DNA of 12,209 nt from UBA10107 sp964572885 (GTDB lineage: Archaea > Nanobdellota > Nanobdellia > Woesearchaeales > UBA10107): contig CAZNFC010000023.1 in assembly GCA_964572885.1 (NCBI GenBank), positions 1-12,209 on the forward strand, given 5' to 3'. Positions 1 through 8,120 of the stretch are shown here, piece after piece (the stretch's first letter is position 1; each line of letters begins with the position of its first letter). The notes under the pieces were generated by a model that was not told the origin of the DNA, searched no databases, and saw nothing but the letters and a program-made list of their open reading frames with translations. A program made the translations under genes and the position numbers.

Positions 1-2680
1 GTTTGATTGAATGCTGGTGGAGTTGTATCTTGGACTGTGATGTTGAATATAGAGTAGTTTCTATTGTTGGATGTGTCGTTGACTGTTATGTTTAATGTGT
101 GTATTCCTAATGAGGATAATGTATTATTCTGCAATAATCCCAAGGTTACATTTATTGTAAAGTTGGTTGTATCGTTGCTTCTGAACTTATCAAAGAAGAA
201 ATCTGAGATATTTATGTTTAGATTCAATGCTGAACCGTATTCTAAATTAAAGTTATTTATCGTTTGATTGAAGGAAGGAGATGTTGAGTCGTTGATTGTG
301 ATGTTGAATATAGAGTAGTTTCTATTGTTGGATGTGTCGTTGACTGTTATGTTTAATGTGTGTATTCCTAATGAGGATAATGTGTTGTTTGTCAGCAATC
401 CTGTTGCTGCGTTTATTGTGAAGTTTGTTGTGTCATTTATCCTGTATTTGTCGAAGAAATAATCCGATGCGTTTATGTTTAATGTTAATTTAGATCCGTA
501 TTCTAAGACAGTATTTCCTATCGTTTGGTTGAAAGATGGAGATGTTGAGTCGTTGATTGTTACGTTAAAGTATGTTGAGTTTCTGTTATCTGAGGTATCG
601 TTGATTGTGATGTTTATTGCATGAACACCTAATGAGGATAATGTGTTGTTTTGGAATAATCCTGTTAATGTGTTTATTGTAAAGTTGGTTGTGTCATTTG
701 TGCTGTATCTATCCAATAAAACGTTATCTGTTCCGTTTATGTTTAGATTCAATGCTGAACCGTATTCTACTAATACATTTGTTGGGGTTTGGTTGAAGAA
801 CGGAGAGATTGAATCTGCTCCTGCTGCGTTAGCGTTTGTTGTGAAATTGAATGTTCCATTGACTTTACAGTTCTGGGATACATCACATGCTGTAATGTTG
901 TAGAAGTACAATGTGCTATTGGTTAAAACAGAAATGTTTATGCTTTGCAATGTAAGATAGCTCGTGTTTGAAATTATTGTTCCTAATGCTGCTGTAGTTC
1001 CATAGTTGATAGTTGCGTTTGCTGCTTGGTCTGTTGTATAATTTAGAACTGCGGATTGATTCGTAACTAATGAAATGTTTATGTTTGATACTATAGGAGC
1101 TATTGAATCATTAACTAAGACCGTGAATAACGTCGTGTTTACATTATTGCTTGTATCATTTACTGTTATGTTCAAAGAATGCAAACCTAATCCTAATTTT
1201 GAAGTATTTGTGATTGAGCCGTTCAATGTGTTTATTGTGAAGTTTGTAGTGTCATTTATTCTGTATCTGTCTAATAATAAGTCTGATGCGTTTATATCCA
1301 AACTAAATGCAGTTCCGAATTGAACAATAACATTTGTAGGTGTTTGGTTGAATGATGGAGGGGTTGTATCAACCATTGTTACGTTGAAGATTGAATAATT
1401 TCTATTGTTTGTTGTATCATTGACTGTGACGTTCAGCGTATAAGTTCTTAGAGTAAGCAATCCTGTCGCATTAGTAAGACTTCCGTTTGTTGTGCTTATT
1501 GCAAAGTTTGTTGTGTCATTTATTCTGTATCTGTCGAAGAAGAAATTTGAGGCGTTTATATCTATTGAGAATGATTTTCCTATTTCTTTGTTTACATTAG
1601 TTATTGTTTGATTGAAGAAAGGAGGAGTGGTGTCTTGTATTGTAATGTTAAAGTATGTTGAGTTTCTGTTATCTGATGTGTCGTTGATTGTGATGTTTAT
1701 TGCATGAACACCTAATGATGGCTGGGAGTTGTTCTGGAATAAACCTGTTAATGTGTTTATTGTGAAGTTTGTTGTGTCATTTGTGCTATATCTGCTCAGT
1801 AAAACGTTATCTGTTCCATTTATGTTTATGTTTATTGCAGCTCCGGCTTCTACTACTATGTTCGTTGGTGTTTGATTGAAGAAAGGAGGAGTTGTATCTT
1901 GTATTGTTACATTGAATATTGTTGAGTTTTGATTATTGGAAGTATCGTTTACAGTAACATTCAGCGTGTAAGTTCTTAGAGTCAGCAAACCTGTTGCGTT
2001 TGTGATGCTTCCGTTTGTCGTGCTTATTGCAAAGTTAGTTGTGTCGTTTATTCTGTATTTGTCGAAGAAGAAGTCTGAGGCATTAATATCTATTGAGAAT
2101 GATTTTCCTACTCCTTTGTTTATATTTGTTGGAGTCTGATTGAATGCTGGTGGAGTTGTATCTTGGACTGTGATGTTGAATATAGAATAGTTTTTGTTGT
2201 TGCTCGTGTCGTTGACTGTTATGTTCAATGTGTGGATACCTAATGAGGATAATGTGCTGTTTGTCAGCAATCCTGTTGCTGCGTTTATTGTGAAGTTTGT
2301 TGTGTCGTTGATTCTGTATTTATCGAAGAAGTAATCCGATGCGTTTATGTTCAAAGTTAATTTAGAGCCGTATTCTAACAAAGTGTTGCCTGCTGTTTGA
2401 TTGAATGAAGGAGATGTTGAGTCGTTGATTGTGACGTTAAAGTATGTTGAGTTTCTGTTATCTGATGTGTCGTTGATTGTGATGTTTATTGCATGGACTC
2501 CTAATGAGGATAATGTGTTGTTCTGGAATAATCCTGTTAATGTGTTTATTGTGAAGTTTGTAGTGTCGTTGGTGCTGTATCTGCTCAGTAAAACATTGTC
2601 TGTTCCGTTTATGTTTATGTTTATCGCTGTACCGTATTCTTTTACGATATTTGTCGGCGTTTGATTGAACCAAGGGGGAG
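1..2680 (-). repeat. Array of 87-88-codon Ig/cadherin-like repeats in three main subtypes
   Basis: The conserved FNQT codons (gtttgattgaa on the plus strand, with variants) start at 1, 262, 523, 787, 1342, 1606, 1870, 2134, 2395 and 2659. Spacings are 261 or 264 bases, except 555 where a fibronectin-III-like domain is inserted. Read N to C the units fall into types. Type A (GTDNVLLSRYSTND) is at 2395-2658, 1606-1869 and 523-786. Type B (ASDYFFDKYRIND with INAATGLL) is at 2134-2394 and 262-522, with a variant at 1-261. Type C (FAISTTNGSITNATGLLTLR) is at 1870-2133 and 1342-1605. A divergent unit covers 1078-1341. Same-type units are far more alike in DNA than neighbours of different type, which indicates duplication of multi-unit blocks. 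Confidence 0.85.
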
Positions 2681-4205
2681 TAAAATCTGTTACAGTAAAG
2701 TTAACGGAGTTGTTTATTGTTATCAGATTACCGGTATCGTTCGCAGTATAATTCAGCATGTAGAGACCAGTTATATTAGGAATCGTATAAGAAAGGTTCC
2801 ACTTCGGCCCTCCTCCAGAGAGATTAGAAAGCTGCAATGATGTGATATTACCATCTGATACTCTTAAGATGTCCACTCTTACTTTATCAAGAGGCTTTAT
2901 AGTTCCTGAGTCTGCCTGGTCAGTGGCGTTTGTCTGCAATACGAGTACAGCAGTGACATTTTTCTTTTGATTTGTACCTATAGGTTTTGGATCAAACACC
3001 AACGGCGCTACGTTTAAATCATGTATATAATCAAATTCAATGAAAGAACGCACATTAGGATCATAATTGCTCTGAGTTGATTTCATTATTCTGAAATCGA
3101 AAGTATCTGAAGGATGCGTGAGATTTTCAACTTCCAGATACCATGGACCAGGACCGACTCTTAATCCTGAAGCTCCAACCAAATTGTTTGTTCCTGCTTC
3201 ATATACATTGAAGTAAGCTCCGGTGTCATTGTCTCTCATAATGACGTCGATAGTTCTGCCGTTAGTAAGATTTGTTTCATAAGTTACCCTTACAATCTCT
3301 GTCTGATATATCGGTTCGCTCCAAATGTCATCTACAGCTTTTATTTGATTGAAGATATTTGAAATGAAAGCATAATTCTCATCTATATGAACAGCATCAG
3401 TAGCTAAAATTTCTCCAAAGCCAGGATCATCTGGAGTAAGCAAGAAAGTATAATCCTGTCCCGGAGTAATTGATTTAAAGAATATCCATTGCCCGCTGCA
3501 TTTTTGATTTGTAAAATCCCATTCTTTGCACTTGTATAGAGCTGTTCCCTGTGCAGCGACAGTTACTGCTGCGCTGGTGAAATTTATTCCTGTGGGGTCA
3601 ATTGCATAGACTTTTTTCCATTTATGAATCGGAGAAGGAATTGAATTCGGAACATCGTCAATGCCGATTACTACGCTCGCTCCTGCAGTTAGATTATCAA
3701 AAGAAATCTTCTTCACAGAGCCATGAGGGGTTATTTCTTCAACTTCACTCTCATGCTGTGCAATAGTTTTCTTGACTTTTGTAAGCGCCGTGTCATATTT
3801 CTTACCTGTATGATCTTTGATAGTGATTGAAGTGACGTTAGTGAATTGAGTGACAGTAATATTTGTATTGTTTACTGAAACAGTAGTGTTTATCTGATAT
3901 GAAGTATTTGTTTGGATTGTATTATTTGTTTCATTTGTGTTCATTACGGAATTATTTATCTGAACCGTAATATTTGTTTCATTTAGCGAAACTGTGTTGT
4001 TTGTTAAAATAGCGTCAGGTAAGGAAACATTAGAATCATTTGCATTTGCCTGTATGGAAGCATTTATCTCAGAATTATTAAGAGTACTGTTAACATCACT
4101 TGATGATATATTGGTTTCATTGACCGCAAATACCAAAAGAGAGGACAAGAAGAAAACTACTAAAATGTCTACTAATACCGACTTCGCGTCACCTCTTTTT
4201 TGCAT
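1..4205 (-). CDS. Giant secreted surface protein with cadherin-like repeats (C-terminus off the left edge)
   Basis: The minus-strand frame is open from the ATG at 4205 to the window edge, about 1401 codons with no stop seen. Residues 1-24 look like a signal peptide (MQKRGDAKSVLVDI, then a hydrophobic stretch ending FA). Residues 25-125 are almost only N, T, S, I and V and packed with NxS/T sequons. From about 130 to 510 comes a non-repeat region that includes a Cys pair (CKEWDFTNQKC, about 222-236) and PGQDYTFLLTPDDPG, motifs I associate with DPANN surface proteins. From about 513 onward are repeats of 87-88 residues built as TPPxFNQT...INDTTNF...LNITVNDTSNN, which resemble He_PIG/cadherin-like beta-sandwich domains, with one fibronectin-III-like domain at about 1044-1136. 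I infer an extracellular, probably N-glycosylated adhesin or cell-surface stalk. No membrane anchor is visible because the C-terminus is missing. The gene has its own TATA box and follows the KaiC-fusion gene by 99 bases. Confidence 0.85.
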   Translation of the reverse strand, partial: MQKRGDAKSVLVDILVVFFLSSLLVFAVNETNISSSDVNSTLNNSEINASIQANANDSNVSLPDAILTNNTVSLNETNITVQINNSVMNTNETNNTIQTNTSYQINTTVSVNNTNITVTQFTNVTSITIKDHTGKKYDTALTKVKKTIAQHESEVEEITPHGSVKKISFDNLTAGASVVIGIDDVPNSIPSPIHKWKKVYAIDPTGINFTSAAVTVAAQGTALYKCKEWDFTNQKCSGQWIFFKSITPGQDYTFLLTPDDPGFGEILATDAVHIDENYAFISNIFNQIKAVDDIWSEPIYQTEIVRVTYETNLTNGRTIDVIMRDNDTGAYFNVYEAGTNNLVGASGLRVGPGPWYLEVENLTHPSDTFDFRIMKSTQSNYDPNVRSFIEFDYIHDLNVAPLVFDPKPIGTNQKKNVTAVLVLQTNATDQADSGTIKPLDKVRVDILRVSDGNITSLQLSNLSGGGPKWNLSYTIPNITGLYMLNYTANDTGNLITINNSVNFTVTDFTPPWFNQTPTNIVKEYGTAINININGTDNVLLSRYSTNDTTNFTINTLTGLFQNNTLSSLGVHAINITINDTSDNRNSTYFNVTINDSTSPSFNQTAGNTLLEYGSKLTLNINASDYFFDKYRINDTTNFTINAATGLLTNSTLSSLGIHTLNITVNDTSNNKNYSIFNITVQDTTPPAFNQTPTNINKGVGKSFSIDINASDFFFDKYRINDTTNFAISTTNGSITNATGLLTLRTYTLNVTVNDTSNNQNSTIFNVTIQDTTPPFFNQTPTNIVVEAGAAINININGTDNVLLSRYSTNDTTNFTINTLTGLFQNNSQPSLGVHAINITINDTSDNRNSTYFNITIQDTTPPFFNQTITNVNKEIGKSFSIDINASNFFFDRYRINDTTNFAISTTNGSLTNATGLLTLRTYTLNVTVNDTTNNRNYSIFNVTMVDTTPPSFNQTPTNVIVQFGTAFSLDINASDLLLDRYRINDTTNFTINTLNGSITNTSKLGLGLHSLNITVNDTSNNVNTTLFTVLVNDSIAPIVSNINISLVTNQSAVLNYTTDQAANATINYGTTAALGTIISNTSYLTLQSINISVLTNSTLYFYNITACDVSQNCKVNGTFNFTTNANAAGADSISPFFNQTPTNVLVEYGSALNLNINGTDNVLLDRYSTNDTTNFTINTLTGLFQNNTLSSLGVHAINITINDTSDNRNSTYFNVTINDSTSPSFNQTIGNTVLEYGSKLTLNINASDYFFDKYRINDTTNFTINAATGLLTNNTLSSLGIHTLNITVNDTSNNRNYSIFNITINDSTSPSFNQTINNFNLEYGSALNLNINISDFFFDKFRSNDTTNFTINVTLGLLQNNTLSSLGIHTLNITVNDTSNNRNYSIFNITVQDTTPPAFNQ
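787..1077 (-). other. Fibronectin-III-like domain inserted in the repeat array
   Basis: About 97 residues separate two cadherin-like units and lack the FNQT/NDTTNF repeat signature. The pattern includes APIVSNINIS, TDQAANATINYGTT, LGTIISNTSYLT and LYFYNITACDVSQNC. It follows the usual fibronectin-III-like plan of archaeal and bacterial surface proteins: a beta strand with an xATxxYGTT edge, then a YxYxxxAxDxxxN strand near the end. The two cysteines in CDVSQNC are the only ones noticed in the repeat half of the protein and could form a local disulfide. Assignment is by pattern only. Confidence 0.55.
3825..4135 (-). other. Sequon-saturated low-complexity segment of the surface protein
   Basis: Just after the signal peptide, about 100 residues consist nearly only of N, T, S, I, V, Q and E. 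NxS/T sequons follow one another every few residues (for example NETNIT, NNTVSLNET, NETNNT, NTNIT). It resembles a mucin-like stalk or linker that would be heavily N-glycosylated if the cell has an AglB-type oligosaccharyltransferase. No glycosylation gene lies in this window. Confidence 0.6.
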
Positions 4206-4304
4206 ATCTACTTATTTGTTCTTCTTTGAGTCCACCAAATACCTCTCATTTATAATAAATAACAATCCTCTGTCGGCTATTTATAAAGCAACCAATGAAA
4301 ATGA
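4206..4304 (-). promoter_or_regulatory. Promoter region of the surface-protein gene
   Basis: The 99-base gap between the two giant minus-strand genes holds a near-consensus archaeal TATA box, GCTTTATAAATAGC on the minus strand, at about 4279-4291. A second AT-rich candidate, TTTATTATAAATG, lies at about 4242-4255. The first would place transcription start near 4258-4262 with a leader of about 50 bases. The second would give a leader of about 20 bases. Either way the surface protein can be transcribed separately from the KaiC-fusion gene. Which box is used cannot be decided from sequence. Confidence 0.5.
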
Positions 4305-7300
4305 CTAATAACTTCCATGTTCTTCGATTTTTCCAAATACCTTCTTCTTAGGATTGACTTTGATTCCTTTATTGCTTATATCAAATGATACTATCTTCTC
4401 TTCGTGGCGGACTCCTTTTAATTTAATGACTTCAAGCGCTTTTTGTCTCGCGTTGCCTTTCTTGACATTGTAAAGAGCAATAATGCCGTCCGCTAAAAAT
4501 TCCTCTGCTCCGATAGTGCTGAATGCAGTAGGGATGTGGCTAGTTTCTGTTATCAGGAAAGATGTAGCCCCAATTCTATCAAATAACTTGAATAACTGCT
4601 CTATATATGGCCTGCGGTTTGCATCACTTTCTGTGAATGCGGATGATATGGCAGTCAATGAATCAACGACAATGAAATCAGGCTTATAATTCTCAGGCAG
4701 CAGTATAGGGTCCAGATCAATAAGCAGCTCTCCTTTGGCCTTCATCATAAGGGCGTCAACGCTTCTCGTTATGTCAAATGGATTGAATTTTTGTATTCTT
4801 AAATTTTTACTTTTCTCTAACTTTCCTGGATTCCAGCCAAAATCCTTCATGTTCTGCTCCAATCTTGATTCTGAGTCATCAAAACTCATGTAAAGGCATT
4901 TTTTCCCTCTTGAAGCATGATATGCAAGTATCTGAAGACATAAAATTGTTTTTCCGGAACCTGGCCCTCCCGCTACGATAATATTGGCTCCCTTTGGTAT
5001 TCCCTCGCTAATAAGGTCATCGAGACCTTCAATCCCTGTCTTGATTCTCTCTTTTCCAAATTCTTTACCAGCATCTTTTGTACTTCCAATAATTTTCTTG
5101 ATAGGGCGTCTTTGCTCCTCTATCTGAGCCTCTTCTTTCTCAATTTTGCCTTCCACTAATTCGTGCTCAATCTCTCCTCTAATTTCAGCCTTGAGTTTTT
5201 CGATGTCAATAGGCTCTTCTCTTTCAGCAGTATTTTCATTAACAGAAATATGACTTTCTGCAAGAGGAACAACTTTTATATCGTGCTCATGTTCTTTGAT
5301 ATGGGCATTCCAGAAATGAAGTTTTGCCATGTTTATTTTTCTAATTTTGACAAAACCTTTTCCAACTAATGTATTCAGTCTTGCAAGGACAGTATGCCTT
5401 GCCAAATTAAGCTTTTTTATTATGCCAGCGATAGTCAGTCCTTCTGGATAGCTCTTTAGAAGATCAATTATCTTTCTCATTATCTTGTCTTCAAGAATGC
5501 TTAAATCCTCGCCAACTTCATGCAGGCCATGCCCTATTGACTTTGCTTCGTCAGAAATAATTTTGCTTCCTGAATTCTCCAGATGATGAATGCTTTTATT
5601 CAGATTGTTTATTCTGTGTTTAAGAGATTCCAATGTATCTGAAGTAGCTTCTCCGCTTTTGTGAAGTTCTGTTTCAAACCATTCCTCGGCAGAGTGGACA
5701 TCATGTTTCAGCTTATTGAGTTCTTTTTCTGCATATTCTTCATTTTCTTTGATAATATGAGGTGTGTTTTTAGCGAGTGATTTGAATTCTTTAGAAATCC
5801 ACTCACTTCCTTTTCCAAATCCTTTTTCAACAGCAGATTCTATATCAATAATATTATTATTAAGATGTGCAAGTCCTTGCTTCAGCGCTCTTGCTTCTTT
5901 ATGAGTCCATTTTGACCCCTTTACTTCTATGTCACGAATATTTGATGTGAGGTGTGCAAGTCCTTGCTTGAGAGCTTGTCCTTGTTTAAGCAGTACGTCT
6001 TGAAGCATATGTGTTCCATTAGCTGCTTCTTCACTTCCTTCTTGCTGAAATTCCTTGTTTTTCTTCGTAAGATTCTGAAACTCTTGAGCAATCCACTCTT
6101 CAGCATAATGAATCCCTTGATTTAGTGTGCGTAATTCTTTGTTGACAAAGCGCTGTACTTTGGGAGATTCTGCAGCCGTCCATTCTGCGCTTTCTTTTAT
6201 CTCCTCAGATAACCAGAGTTCAGTGTCATGAATTTCTTGTTTGAGTGTCTGTAATTCTTGTTTTACAAAGCGCTTTACTTTTGGCAGAAATTCTTCAGTT
6301 GCCCATAGTTGAAATTCCTTATTGCTTTCTGAAAGATTATCTGCCTCTTGGGAAATCCATCTTTCGGCGTCATGAATGTCCTGTTTTAGATTGCGCAGTT
6401 CTCTATTGGCAAATCTCTGTAATTTTGGAAGGAATTCTTCATTTATCCATGTAATGTTTTCATGTCCGGTTTTTTGTAAATTTCTTGCTTCCTCATTAAA
6501 CCAGCGTTCGGTATCTTGAATGTCTTGTTTGAGTGTCTGTAATTCTTGGTTTACGAAGCGCTTTACTTTTGGAGTTTCTGAANNNNNNNNNNNNNNNNNN
6601 NNNNNNNNNNNNNNNNNNNNNNNNNNNNNNNNNNNNNNNNNNNNNNNNNNNNNNNNNNNNNNNNNNNNNNNNNNNNNNNNNNGCTGTCCACTCCTTGCCT
6701 TCATTTGTTTCTTCAGCAAGCCATTGTTCAATGCTATGAAGTTTCTGCTTTAATGCATTTAGTTCTTTGTTGACAAAGCGCTTTACTTTTGGAGTTTCTG
6801 AAGCTGTCCACTCCTTGCCTTCATTTGTTTCTTCAGCAAGCCATTGTTCAATGCTATTAATTTCTTGTTTGAGTGTCTGTAATTCTTGTTTTACAAAGCG
6901 CTTTACTTTTGGCAGAAATTCTTCAGTTGCCCATGTGGTGCTTTCATGGCCAGTTTTTTTGATATCTTCTCCTATATTGCGAAATCCTTCAGAGAGTTGT
7001 TTGTCGCCTTTTCTGATATTTTCTTTTACAACAAGAATATTTTTACGCAGCCACAGCATAGTTTTATTTTCAAACTCTTGTATTGCATGCTTTATGTGCT
7101 TTATTTGTTCAGAAGCCCAAGCACTTCCTTTCTGCTGTTCATCAGCAGACCATGCACCAACTTTATGCTCTAAATGCACTGTGTCTTCGCTTATTTGAGC
7201 AATTTCTTTGTCAATCCATTCATTTGCACTTCTTTTCAGGTGATGCAGTTCCTGAGCACTCAAATGCTGCATCTGCTCAAGTTCATGAGAAATTAATTCT

Positions 7301-7383
7301 TTTGAACGTTGCACTAAGTCTTGAATATCCCTTCTGATTATCTTGAGTTCTACAGAAATCCTGCTATGGTGTCTATCGGCCAT
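4305..7383 (-). CDS. Coiled-coil repeat rod - winged helix - KaiC/RAD55-like ATPase fusion, interrupted by an assembly gap
   Basis: Two minus-strand frames belong to one gene split by 100 Ns at 6583-6682. Closing the gap with a length divisible by three rejoins them; at zero length the protein has 992 residues, the numbering used here. Residues 1-150 are charged helices. From about 155 to 420 come units of PKVKRFVxxELxxLKQxIxxxExWLxEE...EWTASE, with a 40-residue core period and two Trp each. Looser helices follow to about 590. A winged helix spans about 597-660 (IIDLLKSYPEGLTIAGIIKK, then a wing near VGKGFVKI). A charged linker leads to a KaiC/RAD55-like domain at about 755-992, with Walker A GGPGSGKT at 772-779, Walker B DFIVVDS ending at 875, EEFLADGII and ALEVIKLKGVRHE. 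KaiC-like domains are ATPases that usually assemble as rings. The start at 7383 is preferred over 7410 because the TATA box covers 7410. Its cellular role is unknown; a DNA-linked or filamentous scaffold is conjecture. Confidence 0.85.
6050..6935 (-). repeat. Coding repeats of the coiled-coil rod, 120-base core unit
   Basis: The clearest units are 6683-6802 and 6803-6922, which both begin gctgtccactccttgccttc and are nearly identical over their first 55 bases. Another copy ends at the gap edge (6582), and diverged units continue down to about 6050. Each encodes PKVKRFVxxELxxLKQxIxxxExWLxEE. Hydrophobic residues fall 3 or 4 apart (V3, V7, L11, L14, I18, I21, L25, W35), a coiled-coil pattern. 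Some units carry an insert that lengthens the segment between the two Trp, such as NLQKTGHENITWINEE and NLSESNKEFQLWATEE. Confidence 0.8.
6583..6682. other. Assembly gap (100 Ns) inside the coding repeats
   Basis: Exactly 100 Ns is a common placeholder for a scaffold gap of unknown size. The left edge ends ggagtttctgaa and the right edge begins gctgtccactcc. The same two strings are directly joined at 6791-6814 in the next repeat. The gap therefore sits at a unit junction, where near-identical copies would break an assembly. A true length divisible by three, including zero, keeps the gene in frame, and extra 120-base units may be hidden. Confidence 0.9.
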
Positions 7384-7407
7384 CCTTTTTAAGAATACTC
7401 CTCTAAG

Positions 7408-7425
7408 CATTTATAAATGTTTTGG
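7408..7425 (-). promoter_or_regulatory. TATA box and BRE-like element of the KaiC-fusion gene
   Basis: On the minus strand, CCAAAACATTTATAAATG gives an A-rich BRE-like stretch followed by a TTTATAAA TATA box centred near 7413. Transcription start would fall near 7387-7390, only a few bases before the ATG at 7383. This supports a short-leader transcript and rejects the upstream ATG at 7410, which lies inside the box. Confidence 0.65.
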
Positions 7426-7444
7426 TATATTACACATAAATATG

Positions 7445-7522
7445 ATATGTGTTAGTTATAGGCATTAATGACATATGTTAGTTATAGATATTGGTTATAT
7501 GTGTTAGTTATATATGTATATG
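7445..7522. repeat. Three direct repeats with an exact 26-base period upstream of the KaiC-fusion gene
   Basis: The string gttagttata occurs at 7451-7460, 7477-7486 and 7503-7512, each exactly 26 bases apart. Including weaker flanks, the units are 7445-7470, 7471-7496 and 7497-7522, each starting with a near copy of atatgtgttagttata and followed by about 10 variable bases. The array lies about 60-140 bases before the ATG at 7383, upstream of its TATA box, so it could be an operator or activator site. It is also downstream of the methyltransferase gene. The bound protein is unknown. Confidence 0.7.
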
Positions 7523-7562
7523 ACAATCGAAAACAGTGCCTACAGGCGCCTTAGTGATGTTT

Positions 7563-7578
7563 TATGAAAAAACAACAA
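7563..7578 (-). terminator. T-tract terminator candidate after the methyltransferase gene
   Basis: On the minus strand, about 10 bases after the TAG stop at 7587, the sequence reads TTGTTGTTTTTTC. Such T-runs without a strong hairpin act as terminators in many archaea. No convincing stem precedes it. Confidence 0.4.
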
Positions 7579-7586
7579 TAATTAAC

Positions 7587-8120
7587 CTAAGAATTCGACC
7601 ACAGCGTAATACCGCTTCCGATATTCAATGTAACAGCTCCTCTCTTGTTCACATAGTCCAGAAAATCTTGCATTTTGCCTGCATGAGATATCGTATTATC
7701 AGCAACAACCAATGAGTTCTTGTTTAGTTTTACAGCTTTCAAATATCTCAAATACTGTGCTTTTGTTGCATCCAAAAATACTAAATCAAACCTTTCCTTT
7801 ATCTTAGGAATCACTTTCAAAGCATCGCCTTCCAGTAATTTTATCTTTAATTTTGATTTCTTGAAGAATTCTTTTGCAATATCTGCTCTTTCAGGACTGT
7901 ACTCTACTGTCGTCAAGTTTGCTCCGCCATTCAATGCAGAAGCTATCCATACTGACGAATATCCTATGGAAGTTCCTATCTCAAGAACCTTCTTTGGATT
8001 CTTTGTTTTTGCAAGGATATGCAATAATTTTCCTGTATCTCTATTTACTGTTGCAAACCTATTGTTGTAATTTAGGCTTTCCTGCTCTCTTAGAACTCTA
8101 TCAATTTTATTGCTGACCAT
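7587..8120 (-). CDS. SAM-dependent O-methyltransferase (COMT / caffeoyl-CoA OMT-like, COG4122 type)
   Basis: This 177-residue class I methyltransferase would transfer a methyl group from S-adenosylmethionine, probably to a hydroxyl group with metal assistance. The SAM-binding motif I is VLEIGTSIGYSS (45-56). E73 in TTVEYSP is the likely ribose-binding acid. LDATK (D117) and ADN (D141, N142) match the three metal ligands of cation-dependent O-methyltransferases. Family members are usually about 200-220 residues, so this is a short version with a reduced N-terminus; the end LWSNS replaces the more usual GLTVS-like strand. Substrate cannot be inferred. The ATG at 8120 lies about 27 bases from a TATA box, which fits a leaderless transcript. 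The gene is divergent from the thioredoxin/Ste24 operon. Confidence 0.85.
   Translation of the reverse strand: MVSNKIDRVLREQESLNYNNRFATVNRDTGKLLHILAKTKNPKKVLEIGTSIGYSSVWIASALNGGANLTTVEYSPERADIAKEFFKKSKLKIKLLEGDALKVIPKIKERFDLVFLDATKAQYLRYLKAVKLNKNSLVVADNTISHAGKMQDFLDYVNKRGAVTLNIGSGITLWSNS

Noticed and set aside
64..2664. Several plus-strand ORFs of 67-87 codons and one minus-strand ORF (2458-2673) over the surface-protein repeats
   Set aside because: They recur with the repeat unit and lie antisense or out of frame to the continuous frame of the giant surface protein, so they are shadows of it.
3994..4308. Plus-strand ORF of 104 codons
   Set aside because: It is antisense to the signal peptide and sequon-rich start of the surface protein and crosses its promoter; it shows no domain.
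6496..6582. Tail of the upstream half-frame beyond the N gap (residues FRNSKSKALRKPR...)
   Set aside because: It comes from reading through 100 placeholder Ns in the wrong frame. The true continuation is in the frame giving SETPKVKRFVNQEL.
7408..7410. Upstream ATG for the KaiC-fusion gene (MLRGVFLKRMADR)
   Set aside because: It lies within the TATA box, upstream of the expected transcription start.
7445..7522. CRISPR array
   Set aside because: The period is only 26 bases with about 10 variable bases between cores, too short for repeats plus spacers, and no cas genes are present.
7538..7551. Hairpin terminator from gcctacaggc and the palindrome aggcgcct
   Set aside because: The stems are only 3-4 pairs with a tiny loop, or a self-complementary 8-mer without a loop. 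The T-tract nearer the methyltransferase stop is the better terminator candidate.
7720..8116. Two plus-strand ORFs (7720-8070 and 7874-8116)
   Set aside because: Both are antisense to the methyltransferase, which has complete SAM and metal motifs.
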